A DNA stretch of 64,000 nt, taken from Maricaulis sp. GTDB taxonomy: Bacteria; Pseudomonadota; Alphaproteobacteria; Caulobacterales; Maricaulaceae. Each line of letters begins with the position of its first letter. Positions within the stretch are counted from its first letter, which is position 1. The translations under genes were made by a program, and so were the position numbers. Location: NCBI RefSeq assembly GCF_030149425.1, contig NZ_JASBRQ010000078.1, forward strand, positions 1-64,000. The letters are read 5' to 3'. The notes under the pieces are model-generated. The model was given only the letters and a program-made list of their open reading frames with translations, was not told the DNA's origin and made no database searches. Of the stretch, positions 20,175 to 28,256 are shown piece by piece.

Positions 20175-20216
20175 CTTGACCTCCCGGGACAATATTCTTA
20201 ACGCTGAACCACCATA

Positions 20217-20237
20217 GATAGTGTGTCAATCACTATC
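20217..20237. promoter_or_regulatory. Inverted repeat between divergent genes
   Basis: Perfect 7-base arms GATAGTG (20217-20223) and CACTATC (20231-20237) with a 7-base centre. They lie midway between the start of the repeat protein (20174) and that of the NTase-like gene (20278). The symmetry and place fit a dimeric repressor or activator controlling both directions. No regulator gene adjoins it. Confidence 0.45.
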
Positions 20238-20277
20238 ACGCCTAAGCGGGTAACATTCTTATGAGCGGGAGGGCTTC

Positions 20278-21234
20278 ATGGATAACCCTGAAGTTGCAAC
20301 TCGGCCGGACCTGGCCTGGACAGAAATCATCGATGACATCCTTCTGGCTTCGATCGTTGAAACCTGCGAACGCAATCCCGACCTGGCTGAGCTCGCCTTT
20401 CTCACCGGCAGTTATACCCGCGGTCTGCACAATCCCGACCGTCCCAACGTCAACGCTTATTTGATCGCCAAGCCTGGCCGCGCTGCCGATCTGCGCCTCG
20501 CCGCTGCGCGCAACTGGGCACGGATACGCGAGCGATTGTCCGCCTTGGGCATCGCCTTTCGTGTTGACTGCCACCCCTACACAGTAGCCTGGCGCCCGGA
20601 AGCCGACCGCGGCAAACCGGTCCTGGAACTGACCACCAAAGTGCTCGACGGCGGCCAAGCCGACAGCCGTTTCTCGCTACCGCCCTCGATTGGGATCGGT
20701 TGGCTTGGCGGGTATAAGGTGCTTTGGGGTGAAGCGGCCCTGCTCGACAAGCTGCACCTGCCGGATCCACTGCCCTCACGCACTGAATGGATTGCTTCGA
20801 TCCACGAGGCATTGAGCCATTATCGCAATGTGCTCGACCACCTCCCCAATGCCGTGCCGGTGTCGCAACGGCCGGAAGTTTTCGCGGAAGAGGCCTGTTT
20901 TTACGCTCTGGAGGCGATCAAGGATTGCATCAGCCTGTCCTTCGGCTGGGATGATCTCTTTGCCGGCAATCACCTCCAGGTCCTGCTTCAGAAGCGAGAA
21001 AAAGAGCATCTCCAGGCCGCCGGATGGTCGGACATGATTGAGCACAAGGCCGCGCTCAAGGCAGCCGAGCTGCGGGTCTTCCGCGGTGAAGTCACGAGCG
21101 AAGCGGAAGCGGTGCAGATCTGGCGCCTGGCGCTTCGGGTCTGGGACGCGGCCTGGGCCCGTTATCGCGATTGGGCCGCGGAAGAGCTGGACGGGGCCTG
21201 CCCCTGGCTCCTCCGGGTCAATGCTTTCGTCTAG
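20278..21234 (+). CDS. Nucleotidyltransferase-like protein without the metal-binding aspartates
   Basis: A 318-residue protein. Residues 41-63 read FLTGSYTRG, then NPDRPNVNAYLI, which has the spacing of the Pol-beta nucleotidyltransferase signature (GS, about 11 residues, D-x-D). The D-x-D is N57-V-N59, so both metal ligands are changed to Asn. The rest is mostly helical with aromatic stretches (FFALEAIKD-like, SFGWDDLFAG). It begins an operon with a methyltransferase and a carbamoyltransferase. It may be a binding or regulatory pseudoenzyme. The family assignment is from motif spacing only, so it is tentative. Confidence 0.5.
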   Translation: MDNPEVATRPDLAWTEIIDDILLASIVETCERNPDLAELAFLTGSYTRGLHNPDRPNVNAYLIAKPGRAADLRLAAARNWARIRERLSALGIAFRVDCHPYTVAWRPEADRGKPVLELTTKVLDGGQADSRFSLPPSIGIGWLGGYKVLWGEAALLDKLHLPDPLPSRTEWIASIHEALSHYRNVLDHLPNAVPVSQRPEVFAEEACFYALEAIKDCISLSFGWDDLFAGNHLQVLLQKREKEHLQAAGWSDMIEHKAALKAAELRVFRGEVTSEAEAVQIWRLALRVWDAAWARYRDWAAEELDGACPWLLRVNAFV

Positions 21235-21247
21235 GCCGGTGCGTTCT

Positions 21248-22051
21248 ATGAGTGTTGACGACACCGACGTCGAGACCCGGATCGCCGATGCCTGGGACCG
21301 GATTTCATCGGCCTACCAGGACCGCTATGAAATCAGCCCGGAGCATTTCCACTACGGCCCGATGTGCCCGGACGAAAGTGAGCTCGGCCTGATCGGCGAT
21401 GTCACTGGGCTACGTGTCCTCGACCTCGGCTGCGGCGGCGGGCAGAACACGATCTGGTTGGCAGAACGCGGAGCGGAACAGGCTCTGGGCCTTGACCCCT
21501 CCGCCTCCCAGATCGGGTTTGCCCGCAAACTCGCCGAGAGCCGCAAAGCCAGGGCCCAGTTCGCGATTGGCGACAGCCGGGCCTGCCGCGACATGCCGGG
21601 TCAATTCGATCTCGCGGTATCGATCTATGCCCTGATGTATGCCGCAGACCTGCGCGCAGCGCTGACGGATATTCACCTCGCACTGGCACAAGGCGGACGC
21701 CTGGTGCTGGCCCTCGACCATCCCTGGCGGATCGCCGGCGCATGGAAGGGAGGGCAACTGATTGTCGGTGACTATTTTGCCGAGGGTTGGGACAGCTGGG
21801 ATTACGATTTCCCGGAGCAGGAGGTCAGCTGCCGGCTACACCGGGTCAAGCGCCCGCTCGATGCGATCCTTACCGACTTTCTCGCTGCGGGCTTTCGCCT
21901 TGACGGCATGCTGGAGCCGCGACCGCCGGCCCGTGACGACATGTTCGCCCGCCGTTCAAAACACGGGGAGAATTCCCCGCTCAACGTCTACAGCCGGGAC
22001 AAGCTGGAACGAGTTCCCAGCACCTTGATCCTGTGGGGAAGCAAGGCATGA
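21248..22051 (+). CDS. SAM-dependent methyltransferase (class I)
   Basis: A 267-residue methyltransferase. Motif I is VLDLGCGGGQNTIWL at about residue 58, followed by an acidic end of strand 2 (ALGLDPSASQI). Motif IV-like FDLAVSIYALMY and LALAQGGRLVLAL fit the Methyltransf_11/25 fold. The ATG at 21248 lies 14 bases after the NTase-like stop, and its own stop overlaps the carbamoyltransferase start (ATGA). It probably methylates the same small molecule that the next gene carbamoylates; that link is inferred from position. Confidence 0.82.
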   Translation: MSVDDTDVETRIADAWDRISSAYQDRYEISPEHFHYGPMCPDESELGLIGDVTGLRVLDLGCGGGQNTIWLAERGAEQALGLDPSASQIGFARKLAESRKARAQFAIGDSRACRDMPGQFDLAVSIYALMYAADLRAALTDIHLALAQGGRLVLALDHPWRIAGAWKGGQLIVGDYFAEGWDSWDYDFPEQEVSCRLHRVKRPLDAILTDFLAAGFRLDGMLEPRPPARDDMFARRSKHGENSPLNVYSRDKLERVPSTLILWGSKA

Positions 22052-23727
22052 CCGAACACCTCTTGGGCATTCACTGTTCCTATCTGGACGGCCAGTTTCT
22101 CGCCGACGGAAATTGCGCCCTGGCGAGCGATGGAGAGCTGGTATTCGCGATCGCGGAAGAGCGCGTCAGCCGGATCAAGTATGATGGCCGCTTCCAGGCC
22201 GGGCTCGCCTATCTATTGCGGCGCAAGGGTTTGCAGGCCAGCGATATCGCCGCCATTGCCGTGTCGACATTCGGATTGGAAAATCCACCCACAGCATCGG
22301 AAACGGATGCGGTCGAGCGTGTCATTCGCGATGCCTTGCCGGGCTTTCGCGGCGAAATCCGCTTGATGGGCTCGCACCATGAGGCACACGCCTATAGCGC
22401 ACTGGCGCTGGCCGGGGTGACGGATGCGCTGGTCGCTGTGATCGACAATGAGGACAGCCTGCTTGCCCCGCGCACCTCCAAGGTGGTCGGCTTCAACGCA
22501 GTCGAGCGGACGAGCTACTTCCTGTGGCGCGGTAATACCCTTGAATTGGTCGCCCGCGATCACGCCGGGCCGGGCCATGTCGGCTATGGCAAGGCTTATT
22601 CCAAACTCACCCGCTATCTCGGTTTCGGCAATTATCACGCCTCGGGGAAAACCATGGGCCTGGCTGCTTTCGGCGATCCGGCACGGTTTGGCGAGCTGAC
22701 CCTGTTTGAGCGTTGCGAAAACCCGGAAACGCGCATGCGCAATAGCGCCGACGGCGTTCAGGATGTGATCGACTGGTTTACCCAGCAGGAATGCCCGCTC
22801 CCCGAACCACGCGGCGACAAGCCGCTCCGACGGATTGACGCCGATATCGCCGCCTGGATTCAGACCGAACTGGAGCAATCCGTCGAACACCGCATGCAGG
22901 GCCTGTGCGCCCAGCACAAACCGGTCACTGCCGCACTGGCCGGCGGGGTTGCCCTCAATTCGGTGATGAACGCCGCCCTGCGCCGGAACTTGCCAGTAAG
23001 CGATGTGTTCGTCCCGCCATCTCCGGGAGATGCCGGCCTGTCGATAGGCGCGCTGGCCTGGCTGATCCACCAGCGCCACGGCTCCTTGCCAGACTGGACA
23101 CCGCAAATCGCCCTGGGCGGCCACTACAGCAATGAAGAGATATCCGACGTGCTGCAGGCACATAACGGCATCCGCTGGGAGGCATGCGATGACCCGGCGG
23201 CCAGCGCCGCGGAGGCGATCGCAGCAGGCGCCATCATCGGTTGGCATCAGGGCGCCAGCGAATTCGGACCTCGCTCGCTGGGTCAAAGGTCCATTCTCGC
23301 CAATCCCGGATCGCCATGGGGTCATGTCACCCTAAATGGCGCCGTCAAACACCGCGAATGGTTCAGACCCTTTGCACCGGCGGTGACGCATGAGGCCATC
23401 TCGACCTATTTCGACGACCCGCGCGGCTCGCCCTTCATGATGCAGACCTCCGGCGTAACACGAGCCGGCAGAACCCGCATCCCGGCCGCTACCCACGTCG
23501 ATGACAGTGCGCGGCTGCAAAGCGTCAGCGCACAGGCCTCGCCTGACTTTCACCGCCTCCTGACCCATCTGGGCGAAGCGACGGGAACACCGGTCTCTCT
23601 CAATACGAGCTTTAACGATAATGGCGAACCGATCGTCGAAACACCGGCGGATTCCCTGGCCAGTTTTCTGCGCATGGACTGGATCGACACGCTCTTTGTC
23701 GGCAATTGGCGCGTCCGGCGAAGCTGA
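22048..23727 (+). CDS. NodU/CmcH-type O-carbamoyltransferase (copy 1)
   Basis: A 559-residue enzyme of the family that moves a carbamoyl group from carbamoyl phosphate to a hydroxyl via carbamoyl-adenylate. SHHEAHAYSAL holds the metal-binding HxxxH, and GGVALNSVMN and FVPPSPGDAGLSIGA form the ASKHA nucleotide site. The C-terminal domain has SEFGPRSLGQRSILANP and LNTSFNDNGEPIVETP. The ATG at 22048 overlaps the methyltransferase stop. Acceptors known in the family are sugars, antibiotics and toxins; which applies here is open. It converges on the enoyl-CoA hydratase gene. Confidence 0.88.
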   Translation: MTEHLLGIHCSYLDGQFLADGNCALASDGELVFAIAEERVSRIKYDGRFQAGLAYLLRRKGLQASDIAAIAVSTFGLENPPTASETDAVERVIRDALPGFRGEIRLMGSHHEAHAYSALALAGVTDALVAVIDNEDSLLAPRTSKVVGFNAVERTSYFLWRGNTLELVARDHAGPGHVGYGKAYSKLTRYLGFGNYHASGKTMGLAAFGDPARFGELTLFERCENPETRMRNSADGVQDVIDWFTQQECPLPEPRGDKPLRRIDADIAAWIQTELEQSVEHRMQGLCAQHKPVTAALAGGVALNSVMNAALRRNLPVSDVFVPPSPGDAGLSIGALAWLIHQRHGSLPDWTPQIALGGHYSNEEISDVLQAHNGIRWEACDDPAASAAEAIAAGAIIGWHQGASEFGPRSLGQRSILANPGSPWGHVTLNGAVKHREWFRPFAPAVTHEAISTYFDDPRGSPFMMQTSGVTRAGRTRIPAATHVDDSARLQSVSAQASPDFHRLLTHLGEATGTPVSLNTSFNDNGEPIVETPADSLASFLRMDWIDTLFVGNWRVRRS

Positions 23728-23738
23728 CGACTGACGGA

Positions 23739-24533
23739 TCAACGCCGTTTGAAGTCAGGTTGGCGCTTTTGCAGGAAGGCGGCGATGCCCTCGCCGAAGT
23801 CCTCGGATGTGGCGGTCAACAGGAATTCATCGACCTCGTTCGGGTTGCGCGGGGTCTGACAGGCCTGCACCGCCCGCTTGGTCAAGCCGACGGGAAGCGG
23901 CGGCAAACGCTGCAGCCGGGCGGCCCAGCCCAGCGCTGTGGAGTGTGCTGCCCCCTGCTCAACGCACGCATTGATCACGCCCCATTGCAACAGTGTCTGC
24001 GCGTCTACCGCGTCGCCGAACATCACCCACTCCTTGGCCAGGGCGGGCCCGATATGGTCGACCAGCCGGGGAATCGTGTCCCAGCTCAACGTGATGCCCA
24101 GAGGAACCTCCGGAAAGCGCATCATGGCGCCGGATCCGAGAATGCGGAAATCACAGGCCAGCGCCAGCGCCGCACCCGCGCCGATACAGGGACCTTCAAC
24201 CGCGACGATCGTGACGGCGGACAAAGCTTCCCAGGCAGCACACATCTCCCCGCCGGCGCGGGCGATCCGGCGCAATTCCGCCTGATCTGGCGCTTCATCG
24301 CCGCGCTGCTGGAATACGCCCGCCGCAGAGAGGTCAGCACCGGCGGAAAAAAACTTCTCGGCGCCGCATAGCACGATTGCATGCCAATCAGTTTGGTCGC
24401 GGTATTGGCGCGCCAGCGCTGTCAGCTCGGCAATCATCGTCAGATCAAAACTGTTGCGCGCCGTCTCTCGATTAAGCTGAACGGTGAGCACGCCATCGGT
24501 CTCGCTGGTGTGCAGAGTTTGATAATCGGTCAT
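23739..24533 (-). CDS. Enoyl-CoA hydratase/isomerase family protein
   Basis: A 264-residue crotonase-fold protein for beta-oxidation. The oxyanion-hole segments are GAEKFFSAGADLSA and VEGPCIGAGAALALACDF. A Glu in MMRFPEVPLGITL may be one of the catalytic acids. I use the ATG at 24533, behind AAAAAGG; it starts 22 bases after the acyl-CoA dehydrogenase stop, so the two form a dehydrogenation/hydration pair under the divergent TetR gene. Confidence 0.85.
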   Translation of the reverse strand: MTDYQTLHTSETDGVLTVQLNRETARNSFDLTMIAELTALARQYRDQTDWHAIVLCGAEKFFSAGADLSAAGVFQQRGDEAPDQAELRRIARAGGEMCAAWEALSAVTIVAVEGPCIGAGAALALACDFRILGSGAMMRFPEVPLGITLSWDTIPRLVDHIGPALAKEWVMFGDAVDAQTLLQWGVINACVEQGAAHSTALGWAARLQRLPPLPVGLTKRAVQACQTPRNPNEVDEFLLTATSEDFGEGIAAFLQKRQPDFKRR

Positions 24534-24554
24534 GCTGGAGCCTTTTTCACACAT

Positions 24555-26351
24555 TCAAAATGCGAAATGCGCCTCTTCGAGCGCCATTATGCTGGCGCCA
24601 CCATTACCTATCGCAGCCGCATGAGCCCGCGAGCGCGGCAGGAGGTGGTTGAAATAGAAATCCGCCGATTTCAGCTTGGCCTGGTAGAAGCTGGCCCCAT
24701 CCCCGCCCGCCCGGGCCTTTGACAGCGCCGCGCCGGCCGAACGGGCCCAGAAATAGGCGAGGCAGACATAGCCGGAATACATCAGGAAATCGACCGAAGC
24801 CGCACCCATTTCGTTGGCGTCGGTCGCGGCCCGTTGACTGATTTGCCTCGCAAGCGCCTGCCATTCAGTGGTCAGCTCTGAGAGCGCACGACAGTGTTCA
24901 ACCAATGCGGAGCGCACTTGCGATGTCTCTCGGAAGGCGTCGATCTCATCGCAAAACTCGCGCAGCGCTGCCCCCTGGTTGGCCAGCACCTTGCGGCCGA
25001 TCAGATCGAGGCCCTGAATACCGGTGGTGCCCTCATAGAGCGTGGCGATGCGGGCATCGCGGACATTCTGCTCCACACCCCATTCGCGGATGTATCCATG
25101 CCCGCCAAAACACTGCAAAGCGAGATTGGCCGCCTCAAAACCGGTTTCGGTGGCAAAGCCCTTGGCGATCGGGGTCAGAAGGTCGAGACGGCGCTCGGCA
25201 CAGCGGCGCTGGGCATCATCAACTCCGTGCTCAACCACATCCAATTGCTGCGCCAGATAGTGCAGCATAACCCGGTTGCCCTCCGCAAAAACTTTCTGGG
25301 TCAGAAGCATTCGCCTGACATCGGGATGGACGATGATCGGGTCGGCCGGACCCTCGGGGTTTGTGGGCCCGGATAGCGACCGCATCTGCATCCGGTCTCG
25401 GGCATAGGACAGGGACTTCTGGAAGCCGAGCTCTGCGTGGGAGACGCCTTGAAACGCCGCCCGGACCCGCGATGCGTTGATAAACCGCAACATGGCGGAC
25501 AGACCGCGATTGGGCTCACCGAGCATATAACCACGGGCCCGATCGAAGTGCATGACACAGGTCGCGCTGCCCTTGATGCCCATCTTGTGCTCGATCGAGC
25601 CGCAAGAAACGCCATTGGGTTCCAGCGCTTCACCTACCGGCAGCAACTTTGGCACGATGAAGAGGGAAATCCCCTTATTGCCCTCGGGCGCATAGGGTAG
25701 ACGAGCCAACACCAGGTGGATGATATTCTCGGCCAGGTCATGCTCACCGCCGGTGATGAAAATCTTGGTCCCGCTGATTACAAACTGGCCATCGTCGGCC
25801 GGCTCGGCGCGTGTCTTCAACAGCCCCAGGTCGCTACCACAATGCGGTTCGGTCAGGCACATGGTGGCATTCCAGCGCCCTTCAATGAGGGGCGGTTCGT
25901 ACACCGCGCGTTGCTCTTCCGTGCCGAAAACCGCGAGCGTCTCAATGGCGCCGGCCAGCCCTCCGGTATAGAGCGTGAAAGCGATATTGGCGGAGCCTGA
26001 CATCTCACCCAGGATCAGGGCCAGGGATCTCAGCAAGCCTTGGCCTCCATGGACCGGGTCACAAGCCAGCCCCGGCCATCCGGCTGCAACAAACTGGTCA
26101 TAGGCGGCTTTGAAGCCAGGCGGTGTATGCACCTGCCCTCCCTCCCAGCGACAACCCTCCTCGTCTCCAGTGCGATAGAGAGGAGCAAGGACGTTTTCGC
26201 AAAAGCGGGCGTATTCACCCGTGATCGCTTCGACCAGGTCCGGGCTTGCATGGTCGGCGCCAAACAGCCGCTCATAATGCGCCTGATAATCGCAGACTTC
26301 ACTCATCGCAAAGGCGATATCTCGCAGCGGCGCCTTGTAATTGGTCATCAT
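24555..26351 (-). CDS. Acyl-CoA dehydrogenase, long form (DmdC/FadE-like)
   Basis: A 598-residue FAD enzyme, about 200 residues longer than ordinary acyl-CoA dehydrogenases, as in the 3-methylmercaptopropionyl-CoA dehydrogenase (DmdC) type group. CLTEPHCGSDLGLL and TGTKIFITGGEHD-like segments bind FAD and substrate. The helical C-terminal half carries QCFGGHGYIREWGVEQNVRDARIATLYEGTTGIQ. The natural acyl-CoA cannot be read. Two ATGs are adjacent (26351, 26348). It diverges from the TetR gene across a likely operator at 26404-26426. Confidence 0.88.
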   Translation of the reverse strand: MMTNYKAPLRDIAFAMSEVCDYQAHYERLFGADHASPDLVEAITGEYARFCENVLAPLYRTGDEEGCRWEGGQVHTPPGFKAAYDQFVAAGWPGLACDPVHGGQGLLRSLALILGEMSGSANIAFTLYTGGLAGAIETLAVFGTEEQRAVYEPPLIEGRWNATMCLTEPHCGSDLGLLKTRAEPADDGQFVISGTKIFITGGEHDLAENIIHLVLARLPYAPEGNKGISLFIVPKLLPVGEALEPNGVSCGSIEHKMGIKGSATCVMHFDRARGYMLGEPNRGLSAMLRFINASRVRAAFQGVSHAELGFQKSLSYARDRMQMRSLSGPTNPEGPADPIIVHPDVRRMLLTQKVFAEGNRVMLHYLAQQLDVVEHGVDDAQRRCAERRLDLLTPIAKGFATETGFEAANLALQCFGGHGYIREWGVEQNVRDARIATLYEGTTGIQGLDLIGRKVLANQGAALREFCDEIDAFRETSQVRSALVEHCRALSELTTEWQALARQISQRAATDANEMGAASVDFLMYSGYVCLAYFWARSAGAALSKARAGGDGASFYQAKLKSADFYFNHLLPRSRAHAAAIGNGGASIMALEEAHFAF

Positions 26352-26403
26352 TTCCGGTCCGTCTGACGCTCCAATTCCCGGAGCAGGCCGGAGCCTATTC
26401 ACT

Positions 26404-26426
26404 TATTTGTTTGCGTCAAGCAAATA
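26404..26426. promoter_or_regulatory. Candidate TetR operator
   Basis: A near-perfect palindrome with arms TATTTGTTTG (26404-26413) and CAAGCAAATA (26417-26426), one mismatch, around CGT. It lies between the divergent acyl-CoA dehydrogenase and TetR genes, about 50 bases from the former start and 70 from the latter. This is the size and setting of an autoregulated TetR-type site. Confidence 0.65.
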
Positions 26427-26498
26427 GCATTCGCTTGCCTGGAAGGGGCGTGCTAGAGATCTTCCCGGGCGCACTTCTTTGGAGTGGAGACGGCGGCA

Positions 26499-27146
26499 AT
26501 GGCAATACAAGCAGGCGGTGACGCCGGGGCGGATAAGGGTCGCCAGTCGGGACGGAGATCCCAGCAGGAACGCACCGAAACATCCGATCAACGCATGCTC
26601 GATGCGGCTCGCGACATGATCCTGGCGGTCGGCACCCAGCGCACGACGCTGAAGGAAGTCGGCGAGCGCGCCGGATATAGTCGCGGGCTAGCCAATGCGC
26701 GTTTCGGTTCCAAGGACCAGTTATTCCTGCGATTGGCCGACCGGGCCCGGCAATACTGGATCACCGCACTGGAAGACTCCCAAGGCAGCACCAACGGTCT
26801 TGCCGCACTGATCTCAAGGCTCGATGCGATTGTGGGCTTTGCCGAGGCCCAACCAGCGGAAGCCCGGGTCATGTATACGCTTTGGTTTGAGAGTGTCGGG
26901 ACACCGTCTCCGATCAATGCCAGCCTGGCACGCTTCCACGAACAGGCGCGTGCCGACATCGCCGACCTGGCACGGGCTGCCGGTCTCGCCAGGTCAGAAG
27001 ACGAAGCCGGGCGCTTTGCCACCCGTTTCATCGGCACGGTGTTCGGGCTCTGCTATCAGTGGCTGGTCAATGAAGAAGCGGTCGACATCGCCAGCCACAT
27101 GGATGACCTGAAGCGGGACTTGCTGGACCGGGCCGGCCGGTCCTAG
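26499..27146 (+). CDS. TetR family transcriptional regulator
   Basis: A 215-residue regulator. After a charged 30-residue tail, the helix-turn-helix spans about 35-80 (MLDAARDMILAVGTQRTTL, then KEVGERAGYSRGLANARFGS). The C-terminal ligand domain has the helical YTLWFESVG segment of the fatty-acid-responsive group. The ATG at 26499 follows GGAGTGGAGA; a GTG at 26484 is possible but has no ribosome site. It most likely represses the divergent acyl-CoA dehydrogenase/enoyl-CoA hydratase pair. It converges on the alcohol dehydrogenase with a 4-base overlap. Confidence 0.85.
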   Translation: MAIQAGGDAGADKGRQSGRRSQQERTETSDQRMLDAARDMILAVGTQRTTLKEVGERAGYSRGLANARFGSKDQLFLRLADRARQYWITALEDSQGSTNGLAALISRLDAIVGFAEAQPAEARVMYTLWFESVGTPSPINASLARFHEQARADIADLARAAGLARSEDEAGRFATRFIGTVFGLCYQWLVNEEAVDIASHMDDLKRDLLDRAGRS

Positions 27147-28189
27147 ACCAGCGAAGCCATATCGATGACAAAGCGATACTTCACATCGCTTTTCAGCATC
27201 CGCTCATAGGCGGTGTTGATATCGGACATGGCGATGATCTCGATATCCGAGGCGATGCCGTGCTCGGCACAAAAGTCGAGCATTTCCTGGGTCTCCGCGA
27301 TCCCGCCAATCAGTGAACCCGCCAGCGAGCGGCGCTTCATGATCAGCGGCCCCATACCCGGAGAGGGGTGCGGCTCGTCCGGCAAACCGACCATGACCAT
27401 CGTCCCGTCCAGCTTGAGGGCGTTGAGATAGGGGTCGAGCTTGTGCGGCGCGGCAACCGTGTTGAGGATCAGATCGAACTGACCGCGCACAGCCTTCATC
27501 TGATCGCGATCCTTGGAAATGACCACATGGCTGGCACCAAGGCGGCGCGCATCGTCGGCTTTGCCCGGCGAGGTGGTGAACAGCGTCACTTCAGCGCCCA
27601 TGGCCGCCGCTATTTTCACACCCATATGGCCGAGGCCGCCGAGACCGACAATGCCGACCTTCTGACCCGGGCCCACCTTCCAGTGGCGAAGCGGGGAGTA
27701 GGTCGTGATACCGGCACACAGGAGCGGCGCTGCTGCCGCGGGATCCATCCCCTCCGGGATGCGCAGCACAAATTCCTCACGCACCACGATATGGCGGGAA
27801 TAGCCGCCATAGGTCACCGAACCATCTGGCAGCACCTTGTCATAGGTGCCGGTCATGCCCTTTTCGCAATACTGTTCGAAGCCACCCTGGCAAGGCGAGC
27901 AGGACTGGCAGCTATCGACCATGCAGCCGACGCCAACCCGGTCCCCCGGCTTGAATCCCTTTACTTCGGATCCGACAGCGCTGACGCGTCCGATGATCTC
28001 GTGTCCGGGAACAATGGGATAGGTCGTGCCGCCCCAATCATTGCGCGCCGCATGCAGGTCGGAATGGCAGACCCCGCAATACTCGATATCGATGGCGATA
28101 TCATTGGCTCGCGGGTCTCGGCGGTCGATGGCGATCGGCGCCAGCGCGCTGGTTTCCGACTGGGCTGCGTAGGCGCTGACATTCGGCAT
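27143..28189 (-). CDS. Zinc-dependent alcohol dehydrogenase (YahK/CAD-like)
   Basis: A 348-residue medium-chain dehydrogenase that should reduce aldehydes with NADPH. The catalytic zinc ligands are C in CGVCHSDLHAARNDWG and the GHE of VPGHEIIGRV, and the structural zinc site is CQSCSPCQGGFEQYC. The cofactor motif is VGIVGLGGLGHMGVKIA. The pattern matches the broad-specificity YahK/YjgB aldehyde reductases. A perfect 17-base palindrome lies just upstream (28205-28221), overlapping a plausible promoter, so the gene is probably repressed until an inducer appears. Confidence 0.9.
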   Translation of the reverse strand: MPNVSAYAAQSETSALAPIAIDRRDPRANDIAIDIEYCGVCHSDLHAARNDWGGTTYPIVPGHEIIGRVSAVGSEVKGFKPGDRVGVGCMVDSCQSCSPCQGGFEQYCEKGMTGTYDKVLPDGSVTYGGYSRHIVVREEFVLRIPEGMDPAAAAPLLCAGITTYSPLRHWKVGPGQKVGIVGLGGLGHMGVKIAAAMGAEVTLFTTSPGKADDARRLGASHVVISKDRDQMKAVRGQFDLILNTVAAPHKLDPYLNALKLDGTMVMVGLPDEPHPSPGMGPLIMKRRSLAGSLIGGIAETQEMLDFCAEHGIASDIEIIAMSDINTAYERMLKSDVKYRFVIDMASLV

Positions 28190-28204
28190 GATGATTTCCC
28201 CGGC

Positions 28205-28221
28205 TAAGTGTTTGACACTTA
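28205..28221. promoter_or_regulatory. Palindromic operator upstream of the alcohol dehydrogenase
   Basis: Perfect 7-base arms TAAGTGT and ACACTTA around a 3-base centre, 15 bases before the start codon. It covers the presumed transcription start and touches the -10 box. No regulator gene lies next to it. Confidence 0.55.
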
Positions 28222-28247
28222 TCTAGCGCAGCCGGGCGGCACAGCAA
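28220..28247 (-). promoter_or_regulatory. Candidate promoter of the alcohol dehydrogenase
   Basis: On the minus strand TTGCTG (28247-28242) and TAGATA (28225-28220) are separated by 16 bases. They lie directly upstream of the palindrome at 28205-28221. Confidence 0.4.
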
Positions 28248-28256
28248 AATCGCGGC

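Noticed and set aside
22213-23325. A 370-codon minus-strand frame opposite carbamoyltransferase copy 1
   Set aside because: The plus-strand frame has all carbamoyltransferase motifs and an ATGA coupling; the minus frame has none.
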